Origin: Pyrus communis
Taxonomy: Eukaryota; Streptophyta; Magnoliopsida; Rosales; Rosaceae
Direction of reading: 5' to 3'
Assembly (NCBI RefSeq): GCF_963583255.1
Contig: NW_026908883.1
Location: forward strand, 1,302,001-1,366,000
DNA length: 64,000 bases
The notes below the pieces were generated by a model. The model searched no databases, was not told where the DNA came from, and saw only the letters and a program-made list of their open reading frames with translations. The position numbers and the translations under genes are program-made. Below, piece by piece: positions 11,661-21,470 of the stretch. Numbering within the stretch: position 1 is the stretch's first letter; each line of letters starts with the position of its first letter.

Positions 11661-11857
11661 TGTAGTATCCCACATCGGCCACACGAGGGTCGATCTTGAG
11701 CCTTATATGTCCATGCCCACATGTACCTTTCAGTGAGGCCTTTTGGGGCTGCGGCCTGCAAAAACAAATCCGTGCGGTAGCTGGGTGTCTGCGACCTAGT
11801 CCAGGCCCAGAATGCCAAAGCGGACAATATCACTGCGAGGGAAGGCGGGATGTGACA
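11661..11857 (+). repeat. TRIM LTR-b
   Basis: Identical to LTR-a, preceded by the polypurine stretch CTAAGGGGGGTGGAT. Confidence 0.88.
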
Positions 11858-11863
11858 ATGGGG

Positions 11864-12096
11864 TGGATAGGCTTGGTAAACCTATCCCACATCGCCCGTG
11901 AGGGCGAGTGCCTTGGGCCTTATATATCCATTCGCAACTTGTTAGTTTACAGTGACGCGTTTTGTGGCTACGGGTTCACCGGCTTCGGCGACGGGGATAC
12001 CGGTCCACAGAAACAAAGCCGTGCGGTAGCTCTGTCTTCGGGCAGGGAATGCCAAAGCGGACAATATCACTGTACGCTGCAAGTTGGGATGTGACA
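11864..12096 (+). repeat. TRIM LTR-c
   Basis: Starts TGGATAGGCTTGG, ends GATGTGACA, 233 bp, identical to LTR-d 300 bp downstream. The start could be a few bases earlier, because identity between the copies begins at 11860/12160. Confidence 0.8.
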
Positions 12097-12163
12097 ATTT
12101 GGTATCAGAGCCTTACTCACGGTCGTGGTGTGCCGACGGGGACGTCGGGCTCCCTAAGGGGGG

Positions 12164-12396
12164 TGGATAGGCTTGGTAAACCTATCCCACATCGCCCGTG
12201 AGGGCGAGTGCCTTGGGCCTTATATATCCATTCGCAACTTGTTAGTTTACAGTGACGCGTTTTGTGGCTACGGGTTCACCGGCTTCGGCGACGGGGATAC
12301 CGGTCCACAGAAACAAAGCCGTGCGGTAGCTCTGTCTTCGGGCAGGGAATGCCAAAGCGGACAATATCACTGTACGCTGCAAGTTGGGATGTGACA
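12164..12396 (+). repeat. TRIM LTR-d
   Basis: Identical to LTR-c. Preceded by CTAAGGGGGG and followed by ACTG, which matches the four bases before LTR-a. Confidence 0.8.
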
Positions 12397-12400
12397 ACTG

Positions 12401-12745
12401 GGTTTACAGTAATGTGTGGAAAAAAATTGATATTTGATGTGGTACAATATTGGGTATATTCCAATTTTTGTTTCACTTCAATTGTATAAATTTCACAAAA
12501 TTTTTCCGATGTGTGCATACGACGTGCAGGTTGTGTACATATAGTGTGCATGTCTTGTGCATGGCATATTATGTACATATGATATTATAGGGTGATATGC
12601 ATATTATGTGCATTTAATGTGCATTTGGTGTGCATTGTATGTGCATGTTATATTCATATAACAAGGATACATAGTACGCATGTTTATTATCATAAAACAC
12701 TTAGCTAATACATTTGCACAACAATAAAATGTCATATAATCCCCA
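12401..12745. repeat. Low-complexity TGTGCAT-rich sequence
   Basis: No gene. From about 12510 to 12690 the motif TGTGCAT or TGTACAT recurs roughly every 10-20 bp, interspersed with AT-rich sequence. Confidence 0.5.
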
Positions 12746-13228
12746 TTATGGTTGATGCGGTTCTTTTCCCTTTACTAGTTGATGAGAATCCTCAAATCCC
12801 TTGTTGCGTTCCTCCTCCATTTTGACATTTCCCTCCCAAAAATGCTCATACGACTCAATATGACTCAATATGGCCCCGACGCTTTTGGAACAATTCAAAA
12901 TTAGAAATGTGATCCTTTCTCCAGACATGTCAGCCTTCGTTTTCTGCTTGTTTGCACGGTAGAGCGCTTCGTTGGCTTCACCTTTGAGGTCCACAAGCTC
13001 TTTTTCTACCTTCATTAGATTATGGTTCCAATACTCGGCAACACCCATCTCATAGTCGAGTTTCCTGCGGACCTAATCTATACTTTTCAGCGGTGTCTCC
13101 GAGTCCACAAAGCTAAATGATGACGTAGGATTTGCCTTCGGCAGCCTCGGAATTGGAGGAGGTTCCATATTGTACCACCTGTGGAACTCTGTGTTAAAGT
13201 CCTTGGTTTCATGTGGGAACTTGGACAT
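12746..13228 (-). pseudogene. Small coiled-coil protein gene with one in-frame stop
   Basis: From an ATG at 13228 (MSKFPHETKDFNTEFHRWYN) the frame runs for 51 codons to a TAG at 13073-13075, then stays open in the same frame for 109 more codons to 12746. The N-terminal part is Pro-rich (EPPPIPRLPK). After the stop come charged, helix-prone segments (KVEKELVDLKGEANEALYRA and HIESYEHFWEGNVKMEEERN), likely a coiled coil. A TATA-like TATAAAC at 13297-13303 (minus strand) lies about 70 bp upstream of the ATG. I do not recognise the family. A single C-to-T change (CAG to TAG) would explain the stop, so it may be a recent pseudogene or a C-terminal ORF fragment. Confidence 0.45.
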
Positions 13229-13296
13229 GTTTGTGTTCTCAATTGTTTTGGCTATCTGAGAAGTCTAATTTTTTAGGAAGGGAATGTGTTGAAGGT

Positions 13297-13303
13297 GTTT
13301 ATA
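13297..13303 (-). promoter_or_regulatory. TATA-like box of the 12746-13228 pseudogene
   Basis: GTTTATA on the plus strand reads TATAAAC, about 70 bp upstream of the minus-strand ATG at 13228. Position is plausible; there is no other support. Confidence 0.3.
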
Positions 13304-13879
13304 TGGTGAGGATGTGATGCATGTGACCTTCCAAATGTTGTTACTTCATTTCCAACATAAAGGTTAGGGTGTTATCAAATCTCACACCCCTTACATCACG
13401 TTGTGCATGGGTTGGTCTAGGCATATCTAACTACTTTGTAATGGTGGGGACTATACATTCATAGTTTCAACAAGACATAGGTTCGAAACTTGGAGGTTTT
13501 TACATCTTTTTTTTTTCTTTTTTTTTTCCTTTCTATACCCATTGTTATGGTTTTAACTCATCGTCTGAATGACCTTTTGAAACCTAAAATCCAACACTTT
13601 GTATATGCTGATAACAATATACAAGCACAGCACAAATCATATGGAGATGACATGTGCATGTCATGTGTACATTGTGTGCGAAGTGTACTCCAAGTGTAAT
13701 TTTCCTAAAAAAGTTAGCCGATATTTCTACAAATCATCGTGTATTCGATCCTCTTCTTTTTGTTGGATATAATACGATATTATATTGGATTAAGGCAATT
13801 TATCAACGACTGATCTTGCCAGGCGACTTCATCAAATTTCCAATCAAGGTTTCGGCTCCTTCAATTTTTGGAGAAATTA
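13304..13879. other. Intergenic sequence, no gene
   Basis: No gene seen. It includes a T-rich tract (about 13506-13530). Confidence 0.5.
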
Positions 13880-14443
13880 TAGTGTAGTACAGTAGCACCA
13901 CGTCAGCCGTGAAAGTTTAAATTTCGCCATTTGTTATTATTTTTATACACCTGGAATTTAATATTTGTTTTTCTTTTTAAATAAATAAAATTAAAAAAAA
14001 ACACAAAAAATGAAAATAGGAGATCGGACGTCTCCTTTCCCCTCATGCGTTTGGATGCAGGGATGGTGCTGGTGATAATCAGACTAGAGACATGATTTCG
14101 ATCTCTCTCTCTCTCCCTCATCTAGGCCGAATCCCAATTTCCTCCGCGCTGCCTTTAACGGCAAAGCGCAGCAAACCCTAATCGTCTAACCTTCAAATCA
14201 AACCAGTTTCCTTCTTGCATGAGTAATTAGAGGAAATAATCAGAGCAAAATGGTGCGGGGAAGGGATTACCGGATTGGGTCGGAGGGGGAAGGAGATCGT
14301 GATCTCCAATGTTCTTCTTTTTTTCTTTTCTTAAATTTGTTAAAAAGTAAAAATAATATTAAATTCCAGCTACTTAAAAATATAACAAATGGCAAAATTT
14401 GAATGGAAGTAGCACGGCTGACGTGCTACTACCGTGCTACTCT
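13880..14443. mobile_element. Non-autonomous inverted-repeat transposon with gene-like cargo
   Basis: Left end GTAGTACAGTAGCACCACGT and right end (reverse complement) GTAGCACGGTAGTAGCACGT start imperfect terminal inverted repeats. These extend about 150 bp inward on each side, through GTCAGCCGTG, GCCATTTGTTAT, CTGGAATTTAATAT and GGAGATC blocks. The centre (about 14090-14290) looks like a captured gene start: a CT-rich leader, AAACCCTAATCG, and an ATG at 14250 followed by about 22 open codons (MVRGRDYRIGSEGEGDRDLQ). Flanking TA dinucleotides may be the target duplication. A Mutator-like (Pack-MULE-like) or foldback MITE origin is possible; the superfamily is not resolved. Its right end lies about 100 bp upstream of the DPH3 ATG. 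Confidence 0.6.
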
Positions 14444-14544
14444 AAATTTTTACAATTTTTGTGCTTTTGCACGGTACCAAAACTCAAGCAAACCCTAAAT
14501 CCAAAATCCAGGGGGAAGCTTTCGCTGAATCAGAAGCTGAAACG

Positions 14545-14793
14545 ATGTCGTACGACGACGTGGAGATCGAAGATATGGAGTGGAACGAGGAGCTGCAGGC
14601 TTACACGTACCCGTGCCCGTGCGGTGACGTGTTTCAGATCACAAAGGACGACCTGAAATTGGGGGAAGAGATCGCTCGGTGCCCTAGCTGCTCTCTCTAC
14701 ATCACCGTCGTTTACAACATCGAAGATTTCTTGGATAAGAAAAGCAGCAAGCCCATCGAGCCCCCAAAGCTGCAGCCCATCACCGTCGTGTAA
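14545..14793 (+). CDS. DPH3: Diphthamide biosynthesis protein 3 (CSL zinc finger)
   Basis: 82 residues, the full length of the family (KTI11/DPH3). DPH3 carries iron or zinc and passes electrons to the Dph1-Dph2 radical enzyme, which makes the first intermediate of diphthamide on elongation factor eEF2. In yeast it also supports Elongator-dependent tRNA modification. The four metal-binding cysteines are visible as C24 and C26 (YPCPCGD) and C46 and C49 (RCPSC), with the family signatures MEWNEELQAYTYPCPCGD and LYITVVYNIEDF. The ATG at 14545 was chosen because family proteins begin MSYDDVEIED; the open frame upstream to 14461 lacks an ATG. The gene is a single coding exon. The inverted-repeat element ends about 100 bp upstream, so it lies within the likely promoter or 5' UTR. 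This is the only clearly intact host gene here. Confidence 0.95.
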   Translation: MSYDDVEIEDMEWNEELQAYTYPCPCGDVFQITKDDLKLGEEIARCPSCSLYITVVYNIEDFLDKKSSKPIEPPKLQPITVV

Positions 14794-16340
14794 AATTTCA
14801 GGTTAATTTTGATATAAAATTGTTCCGTGATTTAGTTTTCTTAATTTTTTGTAATAATTATCTTATGAATTTCTGTCGATTACTCTGTTTATCAACTTCA
14901 ATGTGTGGTACCTGTTTCTGGAGAGAAAAAAAATGGGGTCTTTTTTTTTTTTTTTTTTTTTTTTTGTTGTGAATAATGTTTAGTGTGAATTAGTCAGTTC
15001 GGCTTTTCGACTGTTTCCCATTTCTGGGAATGCCCATCATGATGTTGAAGCTGGGATGGATTGGTTTGCAGATGTATGTTTCCGTTACTTTTCGAATGCG
15101 TGTTAAATGGGACTCGAACTATACCCTTATGAAACCGCCATAGGAAGCTCTTTGCGTGTTTCTTCTTTTCTATGAAAAGTGTGATTTGGGATAGTGCTTA
15201 TGAGGAAATTAGTGGTATTTCTGGAGTCTAATCGGCTTTGAATGGAAACTCAAATTTACCCTTTTAGGCAGTATACTTTTTTCAGAGAGTATGATGCCTG
15301 AGTTGTTGGCAGTTTCAAGTGTGGAAACTTAACGCGGAAGTGGATGGTTCCGTAGTTAGTTTGTCAGGGTGGACATTATCACCCTCTGGAGCCTTGTTAC
15401 TTCTATACTAACACTCTAATAGGAAAGCGTGCTCCGGCCTTTCTCATGTGTGTAGGAAATTAATTGATAGTGTTGCCTTTTGCTCTCCCCACTTTGTGGG
15501 AAAAGGCTTTGTTGTTGTTGTGTTGCCTTTTGCTCTCACTGGAAAGTGCTGGACTTTGTTTCTGCCCATTCAAGTGAAGGTTAATTGATTTGCTTGTAGT
15601 TTATTTCATCTTTTGCCTTTCGCCCTTGTTAAGAAAAAATGAATTTCGAGCAGTTTCACCTATTGGTTCAAATATTTTTCCATTTGTGCTGCTTTGGGCA
15701 TTCCTTCATTGCAGTTCCATAAGTTGATTCCAAAGATGAAAAGGTGGTTAACATAGTTCTGTATAGATCAGTGGAGTAAAAAACTAATGTAATTTTTTGT
15801 TTTGTGCTATTATGAAAAATGGCTTATTATAATTTTGTAAAGCATTTTGAGCATGAATAGTAGCAGCAGCACCGTGACTAGACATCGCTTTTAGGTTCGT
15901 TTAGGTTGTGTTGCTGCATTTAGTTTGACGGGAGAGTTGAAGCTCGCATGGATAAAAATCAATTGGAAATCATTACTTTCACATAAGAATTGCTATATTG
16001 TGCATGGCTCGTGGGTTTTCACGCAGCTACTTAAAAATAATTTCATTTCGGTATAGCTTGTGATCCTTCTAATGCTCTTCTACTAATGCTTGTGTCTTGT
16101 AGATGGCATTACCCGGAGGCCGCAAAGTGGGCGGAAGGATTCTTCGCAAGTTTTGTGAGATTCTTAGGTAGATATGATGTGTTTGAGTGAGGGGTGACGG
16201 GTGAGGAATCTTTTTGTATTCAACAAGCAAAGAAAAAAGTAGAATGTGATATGCTCAGGCCATTCTTAGAGTCTTAATTGAGCTATTATAAGTGTTTGTT
16301 TGACATTTATTATTTGTATTCTGATACTAGTAAAAATAAA
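14794..16340 (+). other. DPH3 downstream region: possible 3'-UTR intron and poly(A) signal
   Basis: No second gene is evident. Ten bases after the DPH3 stop is TTTCAG/GTTAAT, a possible splice donor; TGCTTGTGTCTTGTAG before 16103 is a possible acceptor, which would make a ~1.3-kb 3'-UTR intron. AATAAA at 16335-16340 could be the poly(A) signal. The T-rich run at 14941-14965 is simple repeat. The exon model is inference. Confidence 0.35.
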
Positions 16341-16490
16341 GAGTACTCTTAAACTCACTCAATTGTCCTATTTCTTCACCCACTTTTTAATGAAACCGGG
16401 TGACCTGCCACTAACACCGATCTGAAAAGGTGCATAACGGGTATGGCCTGAATTTGAGGCAGGTGTAAGGGATTTGGGTGCGGCAGGGTG

Positions 16491-16670
16491 TCAGCTGGGG
16501 ATGGGATTCCACGGGATGCACCCAAACTTGAGAGAGGCAGCAGCAAAGCACCACCAGCTCAGCTCATGATTTTCCCTAAAAAGCTTCCATCTTTCCAACT
16601 CCATGAAGCTCCAAACCTCATTCAAAGTCATGGGTAGGTTGTTTTGAATCCAAAGTTTCATAGAACAAAC
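16491..16670 (-). other. Possible 3' exon of an unrecognised gene
   Basis: On the minus strand an intron-like acceptor (TTTTCTCTGCAG, ending at 16671) is followed by exactly 60 open codons to a TGA at 16491-16493, encoding a Trp-rich peptide (VWSFMELERWKLFRENHELS). No upstream exon is found: further upstream lie AT-rich sequence and the HARBI1-like remnant. It may be a gene fragment carried by a transposon, or chance. Confidence 0.22.
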
Positions 16671-17180
16671 CTGCAGAGAAAATATATTAATATTTATTCT
16701 TTGGAAAATTAAAAGAAAAGGTTTAGATATATATATATTAGAGGTTATTTTAAGAATAATACTAGGAGGAGAAATAGCGTTTTAATTTTTATTTTTTATG
16801 GTGGGTGAGATGTGGATGAGAAAATAGGACGTTGGGTGAATCTAGCAATTCTTTAGTCATTTAAAACAATCTGAAAATGTTAGAATGTGTTTCGGTCTCA
16901 ATGTATTATCACCTTTTTGATGATGTGACGTTACTATTCCACTCAAGTTAATTGGAAGGGAGCTAAAGCGTGATTGTATCGGGCAATTTGTATTTGTTAG
17001 AGCACCTCCAGCGTATGTTGGAGCCCGATAGACAGGCAAGGAAGGAGACCCACACTTCCTAGCAACAACCTGCAGCCTATGCGGGCGCTTGGGGAGGGAG
17101 AGGGCCCGAGTGAGAGGCTTGGTGCAAATTGGTGGCCCGCAAGCCCGATGGGAATGTGATGCAACGCTAACGTCAGGGGT
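16671..17180. other. AT-rich spacer and GC-rich repeat fragment
   Basis: No gene. 16671-16990 is AT-rich. 16998-17180 is GC-rich, starts with AGAGCACCTCCAGCG (a sequence style common at ends of plant MITEs), and replaces the expected continuation of the HARBI1-like gene. Confidence 0.4.
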
Positions 17181-17984
17181 CCAGGTCCAGTGTATACAAT
17201 CAATGCTTCCAATCATCCCAGTAAAACCTCGCATCTCGGCCTTCTTCAGAAGCCTTTGCAAGTCCATCTCAGTAGGTGTTCGGAGGTACTCTGCAGTGTA
17301 GATAGATTCGATTGTTGAGCAAAACCTCATCAGGGGCTCAAGAATGGTTGATTTCCCCATCCTCGCTATCTCATCCACTTGGTTTGTAGATGCTCCATAT
17401 GCAAGCACCCGCAAGGTAGCATTAATTTTTTGCTCAGGAAGGAGACCCATAACACCAAAAGCATCCTTCTTTTGCACAAAGTAAGAATCATGGTTGCAAA
17501 CAGCAATCATAATTTTGTTGAACAAATGTCGTTCCATTCTAAAACGACGTCTAAAGTACGTATCAGAGAATGTATTGTTACAGACAAAATAATTGTCCAA
17601 GAGAACCGTACCTCGTCATTGCCTGCTTCTATCAAGGTTTGCAGAACAGCTGGGCCTGGAGATTGATAGGAGCATATTCATGCGACTTAAATGGCTTGTT
17701 CTCGTGCATTTACGTTATGTTTCTTTAGTTATTTTAGTACTTTAAGCTATTTTCGTGTGTTTGTAGGCCAAAAGGGCTAAAGGAGCAAAAAGATGCATTT
17801 TGGAGACGTTTGGAGCACTTTTGGGCTAAGGATGGATAGCTTATGCTTGGAGCCAAAGTGTTGGACGAAATTAAAAACCTAATTGAAGACCAAAGTGTTG
17901 GAACCTTGTTCCTTTTAGTTTTAGGATATTTAAACCTTTCCTATATCCTTAGTCGTGCATAACATTCCAACATTCCACTCCTTC

Positions 17985-18300
17985 ATTCACCACTTATCAT
18001 ATCATACACTTATCTTATCATCACCACATATCATATATTTATTACTTATCATATCATTCATTCATCTACATATCAATAACCACTTATCTTATCACTCAAC
18101 ATATCATACACTTATCACTTATCACTTCCATTCACTTATCACTTATCACTTCCATTCACTTATCACTCACCACATATCATTCATTTATCACCACATATCA
18201 TTCATTTATCACTTAACATATCATTCATTTATCACTTAACATATCATACACTTATCATAATCATTCACTTATCACTTATCATAATCATTCACTTATTCTT
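17985..18300 (+). repeat. Expanded ATCACTTATC minisatellite in solo LTR
   Basis: Repeats of TCATATCA, CATTCACTTATCACTTATCA and similar units fill about 315 bp. In the LTRs of elements 3 and 4 the equivalent stretch is well under half as long. Confidence 0.7.
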
Positions 18301-19186
18301 TCATCATTCAACCACCAATTCAACACATGCATTTCAAACCTTTCAACACCCTTTAATCATCTCCCTTTAAGTTATGATTTTATTTCCTAACCCTACATGC
18401 ATTATTTATTAGCATCTTCACATGCATTCACACACACTTCACACAAACAAACAACTCAAAACCGTGAGCTCCCATTCCCTTATGCCATTTTCAGATTTCC
18501 ACCCACTAACCTAGTTATCAACACATGCATTCCCTTCACATTCACCCACATGCACTCCCACTCTTTAATCATATGCACTCCCATCATAATTCCACCACCA
18601 ATTCAGCCACAAAACATTATCATTGCACCACATTCAACCACTCCACATCCCTCACCAAGAAATCATTCAACACATGCATCCATAATCAATTCTCCAACCT
18701 TTGCCGTGACCTTCATTCCCATTTCCTTTCCAAACATCTCACATGCATTTCCACCTTCCTACTTCATCATTAAGCCACATTCACTCCCATTTCTCTCCCC
18801 TTAACAGCCCTAAACCGTGCATAATTAAAGGACACCATTCAACACACACATGCACCAAAAGACAACATTGGCATGCATCACATGCATTTCCCTTGACATT
18901 TTCAGCCATCACACTTCATCATTACACCACCATTCACTCTTTAACCCACACACACTTCACACAAACAACATTCACATGCATTCACATGCATTTCCAACAC
19001 AAAACACACTCAAAACCGTGGCCACCTTTGCATTTCAGGATTCCCATTTGCATTTTCAGATTTCCAGCTTTCCCTTTTATTTTCCAGCTTTCATTCTTCA
19101 TCATTGCAGCCATTCCACATGCAATTCTCCATCATTCCTCCACACAAACACCTTAAACAAATAGCCATATACATCTCCACTCCTCC

Positions 19187-19194
19187 TATAAATA
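19187..19194 (+). promoter_or_regulatory. LTR TATA box (solo LTR)
   Basis: TATAAATA in the family context CCTATAAATACCCTTGCATT, upstream of the leader hairpins. A solo LTR of this kind could still drive transcription rightward. Confidence 0.55.
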
Positions 19195-19407
19195 CCCTTG
19201 CATTCCCATCATTCAAATGATCTCATTCACAACACAACACCCCTCAAACACTCCCATTCTTTCCTTAGCCGTGAGTCCCCCCTCCCTACTAATCCAAACA
19301 CCAACCATCTTTCCATTTCCATCACTCCTCACTCAATTCCACACTTCCATTCCCCCAAACCAACTATCCTTAGACCTTATGCTACAACAATGAGGAAGAG
19401 AAGAGGA

Positions 19408-19571
19408 CCTAAACGTTCATACAATTCAAGTTTGAGTTGTTGGAATGTTTAGGTGATTCTTTGATTTCAATGTTTCATTTTAATTCTCTTTGTTTTGTAC
19501 GTATAAGGAATGGAAGAGAAGAGTGCCTAAACGTTCATACAATTCAAGTTTGAGTTGTTGGAATGTTTAGG
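19408..19571 (+). other. Duplicated 46-nt leader hairpins (solo LTR)
   Basis: Two copies (19408-19453 and 19526-19571, 118 bp apart) begin CCTAAACGTTC and end GAATGTTTAGG, which pair at 10 of 11 positions with further pairing inside. They are downstream of the TATA box, hence in the transcribed leader. Confidence 0.6.
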
Positions 19572-20777
19572 TGTTTCTTTGATTTCAATGTTATGAAGAA
19601 CTAATCCCCCTTTAGCTAGGGGGGATTCGAAATATATGTTTATGCTTGCATTTTGATTTGATTACTTCTAATTGCGTTTCATAAGTTGTGGATTCAATTT
19701 GTTTAACCGTTTGATTGATAACTTATTTATGTATGTTTATTAAGAATGCGCGCTTAATTTTCATGCATGAATATGACGCTAGAATATAAGTGAGTTTCAC
19801 CTAATCGTTATGAACTTATATTCACAAGTAGTGGAGGTTGCTTATAAACAATCGTGTTAAACGAATTCTTGGCATAAGTTTCATGCAATCATAGTAACGA
19901 ATGCCTCGTCAACACTTATAGTTTTCATGATGCTTAATGATTCTTGCTTGTTTCTCTATTATGCAATTCATGTAGGGAACTTGTGAGGAATGCTTTGGGT
20001 TGTCGTATGCAATCATCCAATTCATTAACTTAAGGAAAACTTGACGGTTAATTTAAGCGGACCTAATTAACCCGGGGTGTTGAGAATTCATGGTTTATTG
20101 AAATGCAATTGGAAATCTTTTTATTATGCAAGTGTAACATGTATGGAGATGAACCCCTTAGCTAGCCATACCATCCATTCATTTCCGTCAATTTCATATT
20201 TACAATTTGTTTTCTTTACAATCTATCCATTTTAGTTTAAATTCGTCCAAAATCAATCCCCCCATATTTCGTTTAAGTCTTAGTCTTAATCTTTCTTATT
20301 TTTAGTTTTGAATTCTTCGAGTTTAGTATAGCATTTTAGTTTGTGTTTTTAAAAGCATTTTGAGTCTTTTGATTTGTTTTAGTGTTTTAAAGTTTAGTTT
20401 TACATTCTTTGAGTCTAGTTTAGTGTTTTATATTATGTTTTTACGTTTTTAAGTCAAATCCAAGTGATTAACAATCCCTCCTAATCCCCGGTCCAGAACG
20501 ATCCCTACTTATACTTATACTACAATTTGACGAAAAGAGGGTTAAATTTATGCGCGTATAAATCTCGCATCAGAGATCTGAGCCACAACTTGGATGACTC
20601 GACGGGAATGTGAGGCTCTTTGGCTTCTTGCTTTGTCATCTCTCCTTCTACGCTCTTCATCCTCTTCTTCTTCCATCTCATTTTGGCCACCTGGAGATTC
20701 AACATTTCTTCCTCTTGCTTAAACAATTCTTTCTCTTGCTCCTCGATTTCCCACAACATCCTTGAAGAAGAAGACAT

Positions 20778-21470
20778 TGTAAGAAGGAAGTAGAAACTAT
20801 GAATAATGATAGAGATTTTGATTTTGATGTGTGATTACTTAGGATGGATGGTGGGTTATATGGAGGAAAAAGAAAAGATTAGGTTGTAGATAATGCCACG
20901 TGGCATGCTGTCATTCGTTAAAAATCTGATTAAAATCTATCCTCAAAGATTGTAAACAAATTGTGACACGTGGCGTTACGTGATTGGTTAAAAATCTTAT
21001 TAGAAATCTATCATCAACGATTTTGAAAAGGTAACGACACATGGCATGATGGCATTGGATAAATATCTTATCGAAATCTATCACCAAAAATTGTCTTCTC
21101 GGATAATGACACGTGGCGCAACGAGAACCATTAAAAATCTTATCCAAAATTACAAATAAAATTATTTTATAAAATAAAAAATACTAATATTTTATTGCCT
21201 ATTGTCATGGCTATTTAGTGTAGGGGTGGAGATGCAAAATGCAATTATTGTTCATTAAAGGCAGTTACTGTTCATTGAAGGCTATTCAATAGTGACTTAC
21301 CTTAGGGGACCTTTGCAATGGTTAAGTTGCTCTTATAACATAAACCTGTAGGTTTTTAACGCTGTATTGGCATATAGTTATAGGTTTAAAGTCATATTGT
21401 CCTAATTCAAATCATGCTAATTTCATCTCTCAAGTTAAACAAATTTCAAAGTAATGTTTTCTTTTAGATA
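20778..21470 (-). promoter_or_regulatory. Upstream region of the HARBI1-like pseudogene with G-box tandem repeats
   Basis: No gene. Four imperfect tandem repeats of 70-72 bp (about 20891-21155) each carry a GACACGTGGC-like core at 20895, 20965, 21036 and 21108 (CACATGG in the third). They lie 115-380 bp upstream of the pseudogene's ATG. From 21220 to 21340 a MITE-like stretch has paired GTTCATTAAAGGC and GTTCATTGAAGGC motifs. Confidence 0.5.

Larger units (their letters stand above)
11389..12396 (+). mobile_element. Tandem TRIM array (four LTRs, two subfamilies)
   Basis: Terminal-repeat retrotransposon in miniature. Unit order is LTR-a (11389-11585), 75-bp internal, LTR-b (11661-11857), a remnant junction, LTR-c (11864-12096), 67-bp internal, LTR-d (12164-12396). 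LTRs a and b are 197 bp and identical. LTRs c and d are 233 bp and identical. The two pairs resemble each other only in part (ATCCCACATCG near the start, GCCAAAGCGGACAATATCAC near the end). Each internal part has an initiator-tRNA-Met primer site (TGGTATCAGAGCC) and a CTAAGGGGGG polypurine tract. The whole block is flanked by ACTG (11385-11388 and 12397-12400). It encodes nothing and must use proteins from other elements. Confidence 0.88.
17664..20572 (+). mobile_element. Solo LTR of the Athila-like family (2909 bp)
   Basis: Starts TGATAGGAGC, ends AATCTCGCATCA, and is flanked on both sides by GAGAT (17659-17663 and 20573-20577). That is a perfect target duplication with no internal region, so it arose by LTR-LTR recombination. 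It is longer than the other LTRs partly because a CACTTATCA-type minisatellite (about 17985-18300) is expanded. The U5 end matches the element 4 form (TATACTACAATTTGACG). It interrupts the HARBI1-like gene. Confidence 0.93.
17181..20777 (-). pseudogene. HARBI1-like (PIF/Harbinger) transposase-derived gene, split by a solo LTR
   Basis: The N-terminal part lies at 20573-20777 (ATG at 20777; Glu/Lys-rich: SSSRMLWEIEEQEKELFKQE). The frame continues after the solo LTR at 17658. The catalytic-domain start is recognisable at 17181-17600: FRRRFRMERHLFNKI, QKKDAFGVMG, QKINATLRVLAYG, DEIARMGKST, EYLRTPTEMD and GMIGSIDCIHW. The last carries the first catalytic Asp of the DDE_Tnp_4 family. Sequence after HWTW is unrelated, so the second Asp and the Glu are missing. 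A frame change occurs near 17605-17611, just before LDNYFVCNN. The gene is therefore broken three ways: LTR insertion, frameshift and truncation. Whether it was a transposase or a domesticated nuclease cannot be told. Confidence 0.75.

Noticed and set aside
11389..12396. Cassandra-type TRIM with a 5S rRNA promoter
   Set aside because: No 5S box A/C-like sequence is visible in either LTR type.
11424..12489. ORFs of 73-132 codons across the TRIM array
   Set aside because: They run through LTRs and primer sites of a non-coding element.
16103..16171. 22-codon ORF after the possible DPH3 3'-UTR acceptor
   Set aside because: Too short, no motif; more likely untranslated sequence.
17955..19452. 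Chain of His/Ser/Thr-rich ORFs in the solo LTR and the equivalent LTR regions of other copies
   Set aside because: Low-complexity translation of CATTCA/CACTTATCA-rich LTR sequence, with no conserved start.
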